Notes: generated by a model from the sequence alone, not told the origin. Shown: positions 16,607 through 26,367, counted from the stretch's first letter. The stretch is DNA of 51,586 nucleotides from Pseudomonadota bacterium (GCA_021780735.1 JAJXYE010000334.1:1-51586), one strand, 5' to 3'. A program made the numbers and translations.

Positions 16607-18709
16607 TCACCGATCGGCCTCGCCCGCATTCGAGGTGTCGGCAGGGGCGGCGGCGAACATGCTGTCAAGACCCTGTTGCACCCCGATCCGGGGTTCCCAG
16701 CCCAGCCGGGTGCGTGCGGAGGTGATGTCGAAGTTGGCCAGCGGGCGCAACGAGCGCACCCGGTAGCGAGTCAATGGCACGCTGCGGCCGAGCAGCTTGC
16801 CCAGCAATTCAACCCCGGAGGCGAGCAGCATGAACACGCCGGTGGGCAGGCGCAGCAGCTTCAGTTCGCTGCCCAGCTTGTGTTTGACGCGCGACAGATA
16901 GTCGCCCTGGGTCACGATCTGCGGGTCGACCACGTTGAAGATTCCGCCCAGCGCGGCGGGTGTCTCTGCCGCCAGCAGCAGGGCATCGACCACGTCATCG
17001 ACGTAGACCAACGGCAGCGTCTGCGTCGCCGGGCCGACCGCAATCCAGCGCCCGGCAAGCGCCAGCGTGCCATTCGGGGTCACCCATTCCGCGCCAGGCC
17101 CCACGATCTGGCCCGGGCGCAGGATCACCGCCGGCAGGCCGCGATCGCGGATCGCGTCGGAGACCATTGCCTCGGCGGTCAGCTTGGTTTGCGTATAGGC
17201 GCCGCGTCGCTCGGGGTGGGGCTCGAAGCGTGAATCCTCGCGCATGGGAACGGCTGGATCGCGACCGGCGTGATCCAGCACGCTGAGCGAGCTGACGTAG
17301 ACCAGTCGCGGTACGCCGTGCTTGAGGCAGGCGTCCACGATGTTGCGCGTGCCCCATACGGTGCCCGCCTCGAAGTCGCCCGGCCCGCCGCGCATCGCAG
17401 CTCCGACGTGGTAGACCACGCGTGCACCGTCGACCGCATGGTCGACAATCCGCGGGTCACCCAGGTCGCCGACCACTACCTGCATGTCCGCCGCTCGTGC
17501 CGCGACTTGGTCGTCGCGACGAACCAGGACGCGCACGGTTTGCCCGCGCGCGCGCAGGGCCGCCACCAGCGCGCGGCCGAGAAATCCAGCGGCGCCGGTC
17601 ACCAGCGCGTCCACGGGCTTGAGCTCGGTGATGCGCGCATCCAGCTCGTCGCGACGTTCCCGATCCGCCTGTGCGCATACCGTTTCCATCAGCGCGATCG
17701 GGCGCCGGCCTTCGGTAGCGCTGATCGGTGGCGGCTGGCCCTCGTGCAAGGCGCGCGCAAATGCCTCCGCGCCATGCTGGATGCCGGGCGATGGCCGCAG
17801 GCGACCGGTGGCAAAACGCAGCACATTCCATGGCACCCGGAAGATATCCCGCAGTGCGGTCGTGAATGCGCTCAGCACGATGCCGATGAACTTTGGCCCG
17901 GGCAGCACGCGCTGAACCCGGCAGATCTGCAGGAAGCGGTCGACCTCGATGATGCCGCGCGTGCCATGCACAATCAGGCGGTTCTGCATCGGCCGCACAT
18001 TCCACGACAGCAGCAGCCGACCCATGCCGTTGGCGCACTGCGCCCTGGCATCCCATTCGTCGAATTTCAGGTTGGTTGTGGAGCCGCTGGCGCGATAGTG
18101 GACGTCGAGCTCGTCGATCGTGCCGAGGAACGATTCCAGTATGTAAAGACCATGCACGCCGAGGTCGCGGAACGGGTATGAGCCCTGCCTGACCATGCCG
18201 GGCAGTGGCCCGCCCGCATAGGGCGGGTAATCGGAACTGCGCAGCACGTCGACGGCAACGACATCACCGATCCTGCCCGCCTTCGTCAGTGCCAGCGCCT
18301 GCATGATCATCGGGTCGAAGTGATCCGAGTGATCAACAGAGAGCAGCAGACCCTTTTCCCGTGCCTTGTCGATCATCGCGTCGCACTCGGCGACCGAGTC
18401 GGCCATCGGCTTTTCGACAAAGACGTGACAACCCATCTCCAGTGCCTGCAACGCAAGCGAGGCATGACTCGATGGAGGCGTCAGCACGTACACCGCGTGT
18501 GGCTGACGGGCTCCCAGCGAGGCAAGATCCGTGGTGACGAACTCGATGCCGAAGTCCTTGGCCAGTGCCTGCGCCGCCTTTTGATCCAGGTCGCAGATGC
18601 CAACGATCTCGACGAACTCAAGTCGACGCAGTGCGGCAAGATGGTATCGCGCCACGTAGCCCGCGCCGATGATGGCGACGCGAAGCTTTCCCTCCATTGC
18701 CACGTTCAT
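16607..18709 (-). CDS. fusion: Gfo/Idh/MocA oxidoreductase + NAD-dependent epimerase (SDR)
   Basis: One 700-residue frame with two enzymes. Residues 8-360 are a Gfo/Idh/MocA oxidoreductase: Rossmann motif VAIIGAGYVARYHLAAL, the conserved EKP at 99-101, and SVDHSDHFDPM and GVHGLYILESF as expected near the active site. Residues 366-700 are an extended SDR: LVTGAAGFLGRALVAAL, YVSSLSV and YTQTK (Tyr505, Lys509), and a NAFDIT-like tail (LANFDITSARTRLGW). Both active sites look intact. A two-step change on one nucleotide sugar (oxidation then epimerisation/reduction) is inferred. The ATG start has AGGGG upstream; a GTG seven codons earlier overlaps the preceding gene. Confidence 0.88.
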   Translation of the reverse strand: MNVAMEGKLRVAIIGAGYVARYHLAALRRLEFVEIVGICDLDQKAAQALAKDFGIEFVTTDLASLGARQPHAVYVLTPPSSHASLALQALEMGCHVFVEKPMADSVAECDAMIDKAREKGLLLSVDHSDHFDPMIMQALALTKAGRIGDVVAVDVLRSSDYPPYAGGPLPGMVRQGSYPFRDLGVHGLYILESFLGTIDELDVHYRASGSTTNLKFDEWDARAQCANGMGRLLLSWNVRPMQNRLIVHGTRGIIEVDRFLQICRVQRVLPGPKFIGIVLSAFTTALRDIFRVPWNVLRFATGRLRPSPGIQHGAEAFARALHEGQPPPISATEGRRPIALMETVCAQADRERRDELDARITELKPVDALVTGAAGFLGRALVAALRARGQTVRVLVRRDDQVAARAADMQVVVGDLGDPRIVDHAVDGARVVYHVGAAMRGGPGDFEAGTVWGTRNIVDACLKHGVPRLVYVSSLSVLDHAGRDPAVPMREDSRFEPHPERRGAYTQTKLTAEAMVSDAIRDRGLPAVILRPGQIVGPGAEWVTPNGTLALAGRWIAVGPATQTLPLVYVDDVVDALLLAAETPAALGGIFNVVDPQIVTQGDYLSRVKHKLGSELKLLRLPTGVFMLLASGVELLGKLLGRSVPLTRYRVRSLRPLANFDITSARTRLGWEPRIGVQQGLDSMFAAAPADTSNAGEADR

Positions 18710-18722
18710 CCGTACCCCTGCG

Positions 18723-19898
18723 TTAGCCACTGGTGCATGCCTGCCGTCGTGCCAGTGCTGATGATACTTCCTCGAGCACCTGCGCGACCCGGCTATCCCA
18801 GGTTTGATCCGCCACGGACAACATCCGCTCAGTCGCCGCGCTTGCCGAGTTGCTGTTCAAGGCGCGCTCAAGTCCGCTGAGGAAGGCATCGCGGTCTTCG
18901 GCAATTTCGATCCAGCGTGCGAACTTGTTGATTTCCGGGTGGCTCACGCTGACGATCGGTTTTCCGGTTGCCAGGTACTCCCGCAACTTCAGCGGGTTGG
19001 CGTTCTCGACCTGCCGGTTGTGGCGATAGGGAATGATGGCGACATCGAAAGCCTTTGCCCATGCCGGCAAACTTGCATAGGGCTGCGCTCCGACCAGCAT
19101 GACGTTATGCAGGGCCTGCAGCCGTGAGACATTGGTGGCTGCGTGCCCGACCAGAAGAAACGTCCATTGCGGGCGTTCCCGCGCCAGCCACTCGATCAGC
19201 TCCAGGTCGATCCATTCGTGGATTGATCCGAAATAGCCCACCACGGGATGGGAAAGGCCCTGCGCTGCGGCGGGGACAACGGTTGCGGGATCCATCGCCA
19301 GGGCAAAGAGCGACACGTCCACGCCGTGTGGTGAAAACCGCGTACGGGTGTTGACCATCTGCTTGGCAGCAACGAGTGCAGGTGGGGCAACGAACACCAG
19401 ATCAGCACACCGGGTCAGCTCATCGTCGCGTGCGGCAATCAGTTCGGTGTCGACACCGGGATGAGCAGCATAGTCGTCGATGCAGTAATAGACGCAAAGC
19501 TGCTCGCCCAGCCGTTGTGCGAGAAACCCCGGATGAGGCACGACGAACCAGGAAATCGGCTTGGCGTCGCCTAGAACACGCATGGCTCGACGTACCGCCC
19601 ATCGGCCAAAGATCCGGTTGAGCCATTCGACGCCGGGCATGCGACGAAAGGGCAGTTGCGGCACAGTGCAGTGCCACAGGTTGGGCTTGATCAGGATTGG
19701 TGCGCGCAAAGTTGCGCGAATCTTGCGCAAGGCGCGCCGGAGATCCCGCCCGCTTGCCTGGGGCGCACGCAGGCCGGGCGAGTCGATGTACAGCACCGGC
19801 AGCGTTCTGGCCAGCCGTTCCGCTACGTGGTGGCTGCTGGTGCGGTTCTCCGCGTACCAGTCATTGCCGAAATAGACCACGCCATACTCATTCAGCAC
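18723..19898 (-). CDS. glycosyltransferase (GT-B, TuaH-like)
   Basis: 391 residues. The N-terminus (YGVVYFGNDWYAENRTSSHH) and WFVVPHPGF, CVYYCIDDYAAHPG, GVDTELIAARDDELTRCAD match the TuaH/GT4-like group found in EPS and teichuronic acid loci. The donor half has VVGYFGSIHEWIDLELI, VMLVGAQPYASLPAWAKAFDVAIIPY and NANPLKLREYLATGKPIV. It starts at GTG, five bases after AGAGGT. It lies 13 bases upstream of the fusion gene, forming a two-gene minus-strand unit transcribed away from the deacetylase. Confidence 0.87.
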   Translation of the reverse strand: MLNEYGVVYFGNDWYAENRTSSHHVAERLARTLPVLYIDSPGLRAPQASGRDLRRALRKIRATLRAPILIKPNLWHCTVPQLPFRRMPGVEWLNRIFGRWAVRRAMRVLGDAKPISWFVVPHPGFLAQRLGEQLCVYYCIDDYAAHPGVDTELIAARDDELTRCADLVFVAPPALVAAKQMVNTRTRFSPHGVDVSLFALAMDPATVVPAAAQGLSHPVVGYFGSIHEWIDLELIEWLARERPQWTFLLVGHAATNVSRLQALHNVMLVGAQPYASLPAWAKAFDVAIIPYRHNRQVENANPLKLREYLATGKPIVSVSHPEINKFARWIEIAEDRDAFLSGLERALNSNSASAATERMLSVADQTWDSRVAQVLEEVSSALARRQACTSG

Positions 19899-20232
19899 AG
19901 ATACCTCTTTGTATCAGGCACAGCAAGTCCGCGGGCAATTGAGTCCGGCTTGAAAAATCCAGTGCCACGTGCCGTCGCCCATATTTTGCTTCCGACCTGT
20001 CGGGGCTCGCATCGAATGGGTCTGCGAGTACGGCACCAATCGGGGTGGTCACGACGATGCAGGGAACCAAATTCGAGGCTGGTTTCATGGCTTGGCCATT
20101 CCTGTCCATGAGCCGCAAACGACGATAGAGTATAGGCGAATGCTGCCTTCGAAAGGGTTCAGTCGGCAGATACCTGCGCGCACGCTGTTGCCTCCATCCA
20201 CCGTACCACTGCCGCTCGAGCGGAGCTTCGCA
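19899..20232. other. divergent intergenic region, 334 bases
   Basis: Separates the minus-strand glycosyltransferase from the plus-strand deacetylase and should contain promoters for both units. I see no strong consensus promoter, hairpin or repeat. The frame upstream of 20233 is open but lacks homology-like character. Confidence 0.45.
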
Positions 20233-20865
20233 ATGATGTCCTGGTTGAAGAAAACCCGATTGCTGCGGTTGTTGCCAGACAGTGTGGTTTTGACAAGGAT
20301 GCCGCGTCGAGGCAACACCTTGTATCTCACGTTCGATGATGGCCCAGATCCGCGTTACACACCAGCCCTGCTCGACCTGCTTGACCTTCATCGCGTCCAG
20401 GCAACCTTTTTCCTGATCGGCCGCCAGGCTGAGCTGCATCCGCAACTGGTGGAGCGCATCATCGCTGAGGGGCATCGGATCGGCAATCACTCATACAGCC
20501 ATCCGCGGTTCAACGGATTGTCGCTCGACCACAAGATGGCGGAAATCGAGCGGACAGATCAGGTGCTCGCCGGCTTCGACGGAATCCGGCACCACGCCAT
20601 CAGGCCGCCAAGCGGCGCATTTTCCTGGGCGCTGACGTTTCATCTCGCGCGCCACCGGCGCAAGTTGGCCTACTGGAGTTATGACAGCCTCGACTACCAA
20701 CGCCTGCCAGCCGATGATCTTGTTGAAATGATGCGCAAGAAACCGCCTTCCGCGGGCGATATCCTGTTGATGCATGACGACAGCGATTGCTGTATCCAGG
20801 TACTTGCCGCGCTGCTGCCGGATTGGCAGGCAAGCGGATTCAGCTTTGCAGCGCTTCCTGATTAG
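20233..20865 (+). CDS. NodB-type polysaccharide deacetylase
   Basis: 210-residue carbohydrate esterase family 4 protein. Core motifs are intact: YLTFDDGPDPRYTP (catalytic/metal Asp pair at 35-36), HSYSH (metal histidines 86 and 90), RPPSGAFS, and DILLMHDD. There is no clear signal peptide; the short N-terminus is basic. It may remove N- or O-acetyl groups from the EPS or its lipid-linked precursor. The start ATG has GGAG seven bases upstream. It opens the second plus-strand EPS block. Confidence 0.88.
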   Translation: MMSWLKKTRLLRLLPDSVVLTRMPRRGNTLYLTFDDGPDPRYTPALLDLLDLHRVQATFFLIGRQAELHPQLVERIIAEGHRIGNHSYSHPRFNGLSLDHKMAEIERTDQVLAGFDGIRHHAIRPPSGAFSWALTFHLARHRRKLAYWSYDSLDYQRLPADDLVEMMRKKPPSAGDILLMHDDSDCCIQVLAALLPDWQASGFSFAALPD

Positions 20866-20962
20866 AACGGCGGGTGCGGACTATCAGCCGAAAATTCACC
20901 AGTCACCGCAAACAGAGTACGGATACCATGGAAGTCCAGCGATTTCATCAACGAGTTTGCCG

Positions 20963-22135
20963 ATGATCAGCCAGCTGGGGGGCGCAGTGTTGTTCCTTGC
21001 ATTGTTCGTCGTGCTGTGTGCCATCGCGATCACCGTGGCGATCCGCGCCCGCAACATGCAGATATGGCTCGGCAGCTATCTGCGTCGTCGCCGCCCCACC
21101 TTGCCCCTGGCTGAGCCGATCCACGTGATGTTCTGTTTCGTCGACCATTTTGAACCGGCCTGGGGCAAGGTCGATCTCGCCACCCAGCGCGCGCGAGTGG
21201 ATCGCTGGTGCCAGGATTACCGTGCGCTGACGGCGGGACATCGCGACGCCGATGGCCGGCCGCCGCAACACACGTTCTTCTATCCGGAGGAAGAGTATGT
21301 CGAGGAGCATCTGACCAAGCTCGCTGCCTTGTGCGCGGATGGTTACGGAGAAATCGAGATCCACCTGCACCACGACAACGACACCGCGGACAACTTCAAG
21401 ACCACGATCAGCAATTTCAACGAGCTGTTGCATACACGTCATGGCGCATTGCCACGCGATCCGGTCAGCGGTCAATTGCGCTTTGGCTTCATCCACGGCA
21501 ACTGGAGCCTGGACAATTCGCGCGGCGATGGGCGCTGGTGCGGCATCAACAACGAATTGATCCTGCTGCGCGAACTCGGTTGCTACGCCGACTTCACGCT
21601 GCCTTCGGCACCGAGCGACACGCAGACGCGCATTATCAATGCGATCTATTACGCGACCGACGACCCGCTGCGCCCGAAGTCACACAACTCCGGCGTGCCG
21701 GTGCGCGTGGGCGGCGAGGCCAGTGGCGACCTGATGATTGTCCAGGGGCCACTGGGGCTCAATTGGCGCCAGCGCAAGTTCGGGTTGATTCCGCGAATCG
21801 AGAATGCCGATGTGCGCCGCGGCTGTCCGCCGACTCCCGAACGCGTCGACGCGTGGGTCAGAACCGGCATCCATGTGGAAGGGCGCCCTGAATGGGTATT
21901 CGTCAAGGTGCATACTCACGGCACCCAGGAGCGGGACATGGATACCTTGCTCGGTGCACCGGCCGACGCCATGCATGCCCACCTTGAAAGCGCTTACAAC
22001 GATGGCCGCAACTACGTGCTGCATTACGTGACGGCACGGGAGGTCTATAACATCATCAAGGCCGCCGAGGCGGGTCGGACGGGCAATCCGGACACGTATC
22101 GCGACTACCTGCTGCCGCCGCCGGGTGGTGCATGA
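20963..22135 (+). CDS. membrane-anchored polysaccharide-deacetylase-like protein
   Basis: 390 residues with one N-terminal TM helix (about 8-28) and a soluble domain. Clusters of possible metal ligands are DHFEP (61-65), HLHHD (134-138), HGNWSLD (178-184) and KVHTHG (315-320). The layout recalls the (beta/alpha)7 deacetylase fold, and proteins of this kind turn up beside glycosyltransferases, but I do not recognise a characterised member. The start is the ATG of MISQLGG; the ribosome binding site is weak. Neighbours (a NodB deacetylase before, GT2 after) support a role in EPS modification. The function is unproven. Confidence 0.7.
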   Translation: MISQLGGAVLFLALFVVLCAIAITVAIRARNMQIWLGSYLRRRRPTLPLAEPIHVMFCFVDHFEPAWGKVDLATQRARVDRWCQDYRALTAGHRDADGRPPQHTFFYPEEEYVEEHLTKLAALCADGYGEIEIHLHHDNDTADNFKTTISNFNELLHTRHGALPRDPVSGQLRFGFIHGNWSLDNSRGDGRWCGINNELILLRELGCYADFTLPSAPSDTQTRIINAIYYATDDPLRPKSHNSGVPVRVGGEASGDLMIVQGPLGLNWRQRKFGLIPRIENADVRRGCPPTPERVDAWVRTGIHVEGRPEWVFVKVHTHGTQERDMDTLLGAPADAMHAHLESAYNDGRNYVLHYVTAREVYNIIKAAEAGRTGNPDTYRDYLLPPPGGA

Positions 22136-22254
22136 TCCCGGTCAGGCATGATGCGCTGATTGACCTGTGTGCGGCGCATGCAGGCAGCCACGGGGCCACT
22201 TGGGCGGTGGGTAGACCCACACTGAACATGTGCGTCGGGAGCTGCTGACAATTC

Positions 22255-23322
22255 ATGGCGCTGGTAAGCGTGATCGTACCCACCTTCAATCGGGCCTACT
22301 GTCTGGCTCGAACGCTGGATAGTGCGCTGGCCCAGACGCACGCCGATCTCGAAGTTCTGGTTGTGGATGACGGATCAACTGACGAGACTCGCTCGCTGAT
22401 CCAGACCCGCTACGCTGACGAGCCACGGGTCAGATACCTCCATCAGGAAAACCGTGGTGTGGCGGCCGCGCGCAATCATGGCATCGGAATGTCTCGAGGC
22501 GACTTCGTGGCATTGCTCGACTCGGACGATGTCTGGAAGCCCTGGAAGATCGAACTGCAACTGTGCTGCCTGATGCAGTTCCCGGAACTCGGCATGGTCT
22601 GGACCGATATGGAAGCCATCGATCCTTCGGGTCAGGTGTTCGATCATGCCTATATCCGCAAGATGTACAGCGCATATGCCCTGTTCCCCGACGGGGAGCT
22701 GTTTGCCGAGTCGGTGACATTGCGCACCTTGCTGCCATCCATGGCGGACATCGTCGGCGAGGCGCGGCTGCGAATGGGGTCGATTTTTTCGCAGATGATC
22801 ATGGGCAACCTGGTTCACACCTCCACCGTGTTGATTCGCAGGGAGCGCCTGGAGATGGTCAAGGGTTTCAACGAAACACTTTGTTACTCCGGTGAAGATT
22901 ACGATTTTCATCTCAGAACCTGTCGATATGGACCAGTCGGCCTTGTTGACATGCCAGCTATTCAGTATCAGCGGGGAATGCCTGATCGTTTGACCCGAAG
23001 GGAATACCGCATTCACGTGGCCACCAACTTCCTCAGAACAATCACGCATTTCATCGATACGGCCCGTGCCGAGATCCACCTGCCCCAGCGGATGATCAAT
23101 GGGGCGCTCGCCGATGCCCACGAGTGGATCGGCGAGTTGCAATTCGAGGCAAATGACATACCTGCCGCACGAAGAGAGCTCTACGCGAGCATTCGCTGCC
23201 AATGGCTGCAGAAGCGCACCTGGCGATTGTTCCTGTCCTGCTATTTGCCGGACGGGTTACGCACATGGCTGCAGCTGCACCACCGGCAGCGGTCACAGCC
23301 CCGGCCAGGGCCATCGCCATGA
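22255..23322 (+). CDS. glycosyltransferase family 2
   Basis: 355-residue cytoplasmic GT-A enzyme: VSVIVPTFNRAYCLARTLDS, LVVDDGSTDETRSLI, ENRGVAAARNHGI, and the DxD motif within LLDSDDVWKP. The catalytic region includes SGEDYDFHLRTCRYG. No TM helices. It probably transfers a sugar to the EPS repeat unit. Its stop overlaps by four bases an ATG in frame with the next gene, suggesting coupling. Confidence 0.93.
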   Translation: MALVSVIVPTFNRAYCLARTLDSALAQTHADLEVLVVDDGSTDETRSLIQTRYADEPRVRYLHQENRGVAAARNHGIGMSRGDFVALLDSDDVWKPWKIELQLCCLMQFPELGMVWTDMEAIDPSGQVFDHAYIRKMYSAYALFPDGELFAESVTLRTLLPSMADIVGEARLRMGSIFSQMIMGNLVHTSTVLIRRERLEMVKGFNETLCYSGEDYDFHLRTCRYGPVGLVDMPAIQYQRGMPDRLTRREYRIHVATNFLRTITHFIDTARAEIHLPQRMINGALADAHEWIGELQFEANDIPAARRELYASIRCQWLQKRTWRLFLSCYLPDGLRTWLQLHHRQRSQPRPGPSP

Positions 23323-23378
23323 GCTTTGCTGCCGTCACCAGGATGGCTGGTCGTGTGAATCAGGGGGGATGCTGTCCG

Positions 23379-24512
23379 ATGAAGGCGCCACTGACGGTGC
23401 GCATCATCGACGATGTGCACGCGTGGGACGCCATTCGCGCGGACTGGGATGCCCTTTGTCAGGTCAGTCCTACGATGTCGACAGCGCTTGACTTCACCTG
23501 GCTGCGGCATTGGTGGAATACCTATGGCCCGGCTTACGGTGCGGCTGGCCTGCGCATCGTAACCCTCTGGCGTGAGGTGCAGATGGTCGGTGCGTTGCCA
23601 CTGTACATTGCCCATGGACAAGGGGGCATCGCTGCCGCGCGCTGCCTGCGGTTCATCTCCACCGGCGAGGCAGAGTTCGAAGAAACCTGCACGGACTATC
23701 TCAATTTGCTGCACTTGCCCGGCGAAGGGGACGCGTGCGCGCCGGCCGCGTGGGCGGCGGTTGCTGCCATGAACTGGGATACGTTGCAGCTTCTCGATAT
23801 TCCCGCGGACTCGCCATTGCTGCTGTGGCGCGAAATGCTCCCCAGGCGGGGGCGTTTCAGGCTGGCTTCGCGTGGTAGCTGCCCGATAGCGCGCATCGAG
23901 GGTGGGTTTGAAGCGTATCTGGACAGGCTTTCGACAAAATCTCGCGGCCGGGCGCGCCGGGAGCTGCGCAAGGCCGTACAGGCAGGTGCGGTGTTCGAGT
24001 TGGCCAGCGCGGCGGATGCAGGTGCCTATTACGATGATTTGATCCGGATTCACCAGGCGCGATGGACGGCGATTGGCCAGCCAGGATGTTTTGCAGTCCC
24101 ACGGTTCACGGCATTCCATCGCATCCTGGTAGGCGAGTGGGTCGCCAGCGGGCGCGTGGTCCTGGCCCGGTTGACTTATCGAGGGCAAGCTTGTGCGGTT
24201 GTCTACGGATTCCAGACTGGCGACAAGTTCGACTTGTACCAACAGGGCGTCAGACCCGTGGACGATGACGCCATTCACAGCCCCGGCATGGTGGCGAACT
24301 TGTTGCTGATGACACGATTGGCCGAGCGGGGAGTTGCCCGGTATGACCTTCTTCGTGGGGTCACTCCATTCAAGCGTTTGCTCATGACGGAACAATGCCC
24401 ACTGACCGCCCTGGAGTGCCGGAGAATGACCGTGCGCGCCTTGCTCGAGGCCATGGTGCATCAGTGCCGGCTTGTCTTGCGAAAGGTTTCCCGAATGCTC
24501 CTTCGTTGCTGA
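23379..24512 (+). CDS. GNAT/FemAB-like acyltransferase (CelD/BioF2-like)
   Basis: 377 residues resembling the BioF2-like/CelD acetyltransferase domain: VRIIDDVHAWDAIRADWDAL and FTWLRHWWNTYGP near the N-terminus. The core has SRGRARRELRKAVQAG, IHQARWTAIGQPGCF, YGFQTGDKFDLYQQGV, SPGMVANLLLM and YDLLRGVTPFK. Such proteins recur in cellulose, EPS and exosortase loci and are thought to acylate or aminoacylate a glycan or its carrier; the substrate is unknown. The start chosen is the ATG 11 bases after a G-rich ribosome binding site. An upstream in-frame ATG at 23319 overlaps the previous stop and is a real alternative. Confidence 0.82.
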   Translation: MKAPLTVRIIDDVHAWDAIRADWDALCQVSPTMSTALDFTWLRHWWNTYGPAYGAAGLRIVTLWREVQMVGALPLYIAHGQGGIAAARCLRFISTGEAEFEETCTDYLNLLHLPGEGDACAPAAWAAVAAMNWDTLQLLDIPADSPLLLWREMLPRRGRFRLASRGSCPIARIEGGFEAYLDRLSTKSRGRARRELRKAVQAGAVFELASAADAGAYYDDLIRIHQARWTAIGQPGCFAVPRFTAFHRILVGEWVASGRVVLARLTYRGQACAVVYGFQTGDKFDLYQQGVRPVDDDAIHSPGMVANLLLMTRLAERGVARYDLLRGVTPFKRLLMTEQCPLTALECRRMTVRALLEAMVHQCRLVLRKVSRMLLRC

Positions 24513-24529
24513 TGCGGTAGGTGCCCGCC

Positions 24530-25525
24530 ATGAAGAAAGTCGCTCTGTCCCGCCTGCTCAACCGAACGGGTCTGCGCAGTATCCTGCACCGCACTTCACG
24601 CTGGTCGGGTGTGCTGGCGCTCAATTATCACCGGGTGGGGGATGCCAGAGGTTCGAGTCTTGATCGGGGCCTGTGGAGTGCCGGTGCGGAGGACTTCTCG
24701 CAGCAGCTGCGCTTCTGCAGGCAGCAGATGGAGATCATTGGTCCTGCTGATTTGCCGCGTGTGCTCGCGACCAGGAGAGGGCGATACGCCATGGTCACCT
24801 TCGACGATGCCTATCGCGACAACTACGAGACGGCGTTTCCAATCCTCAAGCACGAGGGTGTCGCTGCCACGTTCTTTGTGACCAGTGGATTCATTGATGC
24901 ACCGAAGTTGTCCTGGTGGGACGACATTGCGTGGATGGTGCGAACCAGCCGGCTACGGGGAATGGAGTTGCCGGCATGGTTCGACTCACCCATCGTATTC
25001 GATGAGCCGGATCGGGAGGCTGCCCTTCGCGTCCTGTTGCGGAGGTACAAGTCGATGCCTTCGAACGACGCTCCCGCATATCTAGCGGCCATTGCATCGG
25101 CCAGCGGCACAGGACGATGCCCGCCCGAGGTCGGCAGCAGCCTGTGGATGACATGGGACATGCTGCGCGAGATGAAGGATGCGGGCATGACTATCGGTGG
25201 CCATACCGTGAGCCATCCGGTGCTCTCTGGCATGACCGCCGAGAAGCAGGAGTACGAGATCATGGAGTGCGGCAGGCGGCTGGCCAGCGAACTGGGTGAG
25301 CCGATGCGTTATTTCAGCTACCCGGTGGGAAACACCACGGCGTTTGACGAGACAACGCGGGCCTGCCTTCGAAAGGCTGGTGTGTCCTATGCGTTCAGTT
25401 ATTACGGGGGCTATCGTCGATTTGATGACTGGGATGACTACGACGTGCGCAGGGTGGCGATCGAGACGGAGTTGGACGCCGACTGGTTCCGCTGCATAGT
25501 GACCCTTCCGCAACTGTTTGGCTGA
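24530..25525 (+). CDS. polysaccharide deacetylase family protein
   Basis: 331-residue NodB-domain protein. It has LALNYHRVGD, MVTFDDAYRDNYETAFPIL (Asp pair), FFVTSGFID and GMTIGGHTVSHPVLSGM, whose HxxxH supplies the metal ligands, plus FSYPVGNTTAFDETT. A linker inserted between the two motifs (about 125-200) is typical of the longer EPS-locus type. No signal peptide is evident. It is the second intact NodB enzyme in this block. The ATG with GTAGG upstream is preferred over the GTG three codons earlier. Confidence 0.9.
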   Translation: MKKVALSRLLNRTGLRSILHRTSRWSGVLALNYHRVGDARGSSLDRGLWSAGAEDFSQQLRFCRQQMEIIGPADLPRVLATRRGRYAMVTFDDAYRDNYETAFPILKHEGVAATFFVTSGFIDAPKLSWWDDIAWMVRTSRLRGMELPAWFDSPIVFDEPDREAALRVLLRRYKSMPSNDAPAYLAAIASASGTGRCPPEVGSSLWMTWDMLREMKDAGMTIGGHTVSHPVLSGMTAEKQEYEIMECGRRLASELGEPMRYFSYPVGNTTAFDETTRACLRKAGVSYAFSYYGGYRRFDDWDDYDVRRVAIETELDADWFRCIVTLPQLFG

Positions 25526-25596
25526 CGTGGAGCTGCAGTGGTGACGTATCGAGTATGGCTCCTGCGCGTACTGCGCGAGATGCGCCGAGGTCGAGC

Positions 25597-26367
25597 ATGA
25601 TGAGCGAGCCCCTGGTCAGTGTGATCATGCCGGTGTACAACGCGGCTGCCTGGTTGCGTCGATCCGTCGAATCGGTGTTGACACAAAGCCATCGCAAGCT
25701 CGAGTTGGTTGCCGTGGATGATGGATCCCGGGATGAATCGCTGACGATCCTTGAAACCTTCGCAGGCAGGGATGACCGTGTGCGCATTCAACGGCAACCA
25801 TCCAACGGCGGGGTGGCCAGTGCCCGCAACGCGGGCCTCGCTGCCGCGCAAGGTGACTACGTTGCCTTTCTCGATGCAGACGACTGGTGGCATCCAGCCA
25901 AGCTGGAGCGGCAATTGTCCAGCATGCGCAATACCGGGGCGCTGGTCAGCTATGCCGAATACTGGCGCGTGGCCGAAGATGGTCGTGTGCTGAGTCGGGT
26001 CACACCACCGGCACGGGTGAACTGGCGTGACATGCTGGCGAGCAATTTCATCGGCAACCTCACCGGTATGTATGCGCGATCGCTCGGTGACCTGCCGTTC
26101 CGCCGGATCGGGCATGAGGACTATGTGTTCTGGCTGGAGCAGGTGCGACGTGCTGGGGTGGCGGTACGGGTGGAGAGTGATGAGCCGCTGGCCTGGTACC
26201 TGGTGCGCGACCGATCGCTGTCGGCCAACAAATGGCGCGCGGCCGGCTGGCAGTGGAAAATTTACCGTGAGGTGGAAAACCTGGGGCTGTTGCGGTCATC
26301 GCTGTGCATGCTGCGCTACGCGCGGCACGCGATGGTCAAGCGCCTGCGCTCCAGTCCCCGGGATTGA
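25597..26367 (+). CDS. glycosyltransferase family 2
   Basis: 256-residue GT-A enzyme: VSVIMPVYNAAAWLRRSVES, AVDDGSRDESLTIL, NGGVASARNAGLAAAQG, and DxD in FLDADDWWHPAKLE. The acceptor part contains IGHEDYVFWLEQVRRAG. It lacks TM helices. It closes the second plus-strand block and converges on the minus-strand secreted protein, 70 bases away. Tandem ATG codons lie at the start, after GAGG. Confidence 0.93.
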   Translation: MMSEPLVSVIMPVYNAAAWLRRSVESVLTQSHRKLELVAVDDGSRDESLTILETFAGRDDRVRIQRQPSNGGVASARNAGLAAAQGDYVAFLDADDWWHPAKLERQLSSMRNTGALVSYAEYWRVAEDGRVLSRVTPPARVNWRDMLASNFIGNLTGMYARSLGDLPFRRIGHEDYVFWLEQVRRAGVAVRVESDEPLAWYLVRDRSLSANKWRAAGWQWKIYREVENLGLLRSSLCMLRYARHAMVKRLRSSPRD

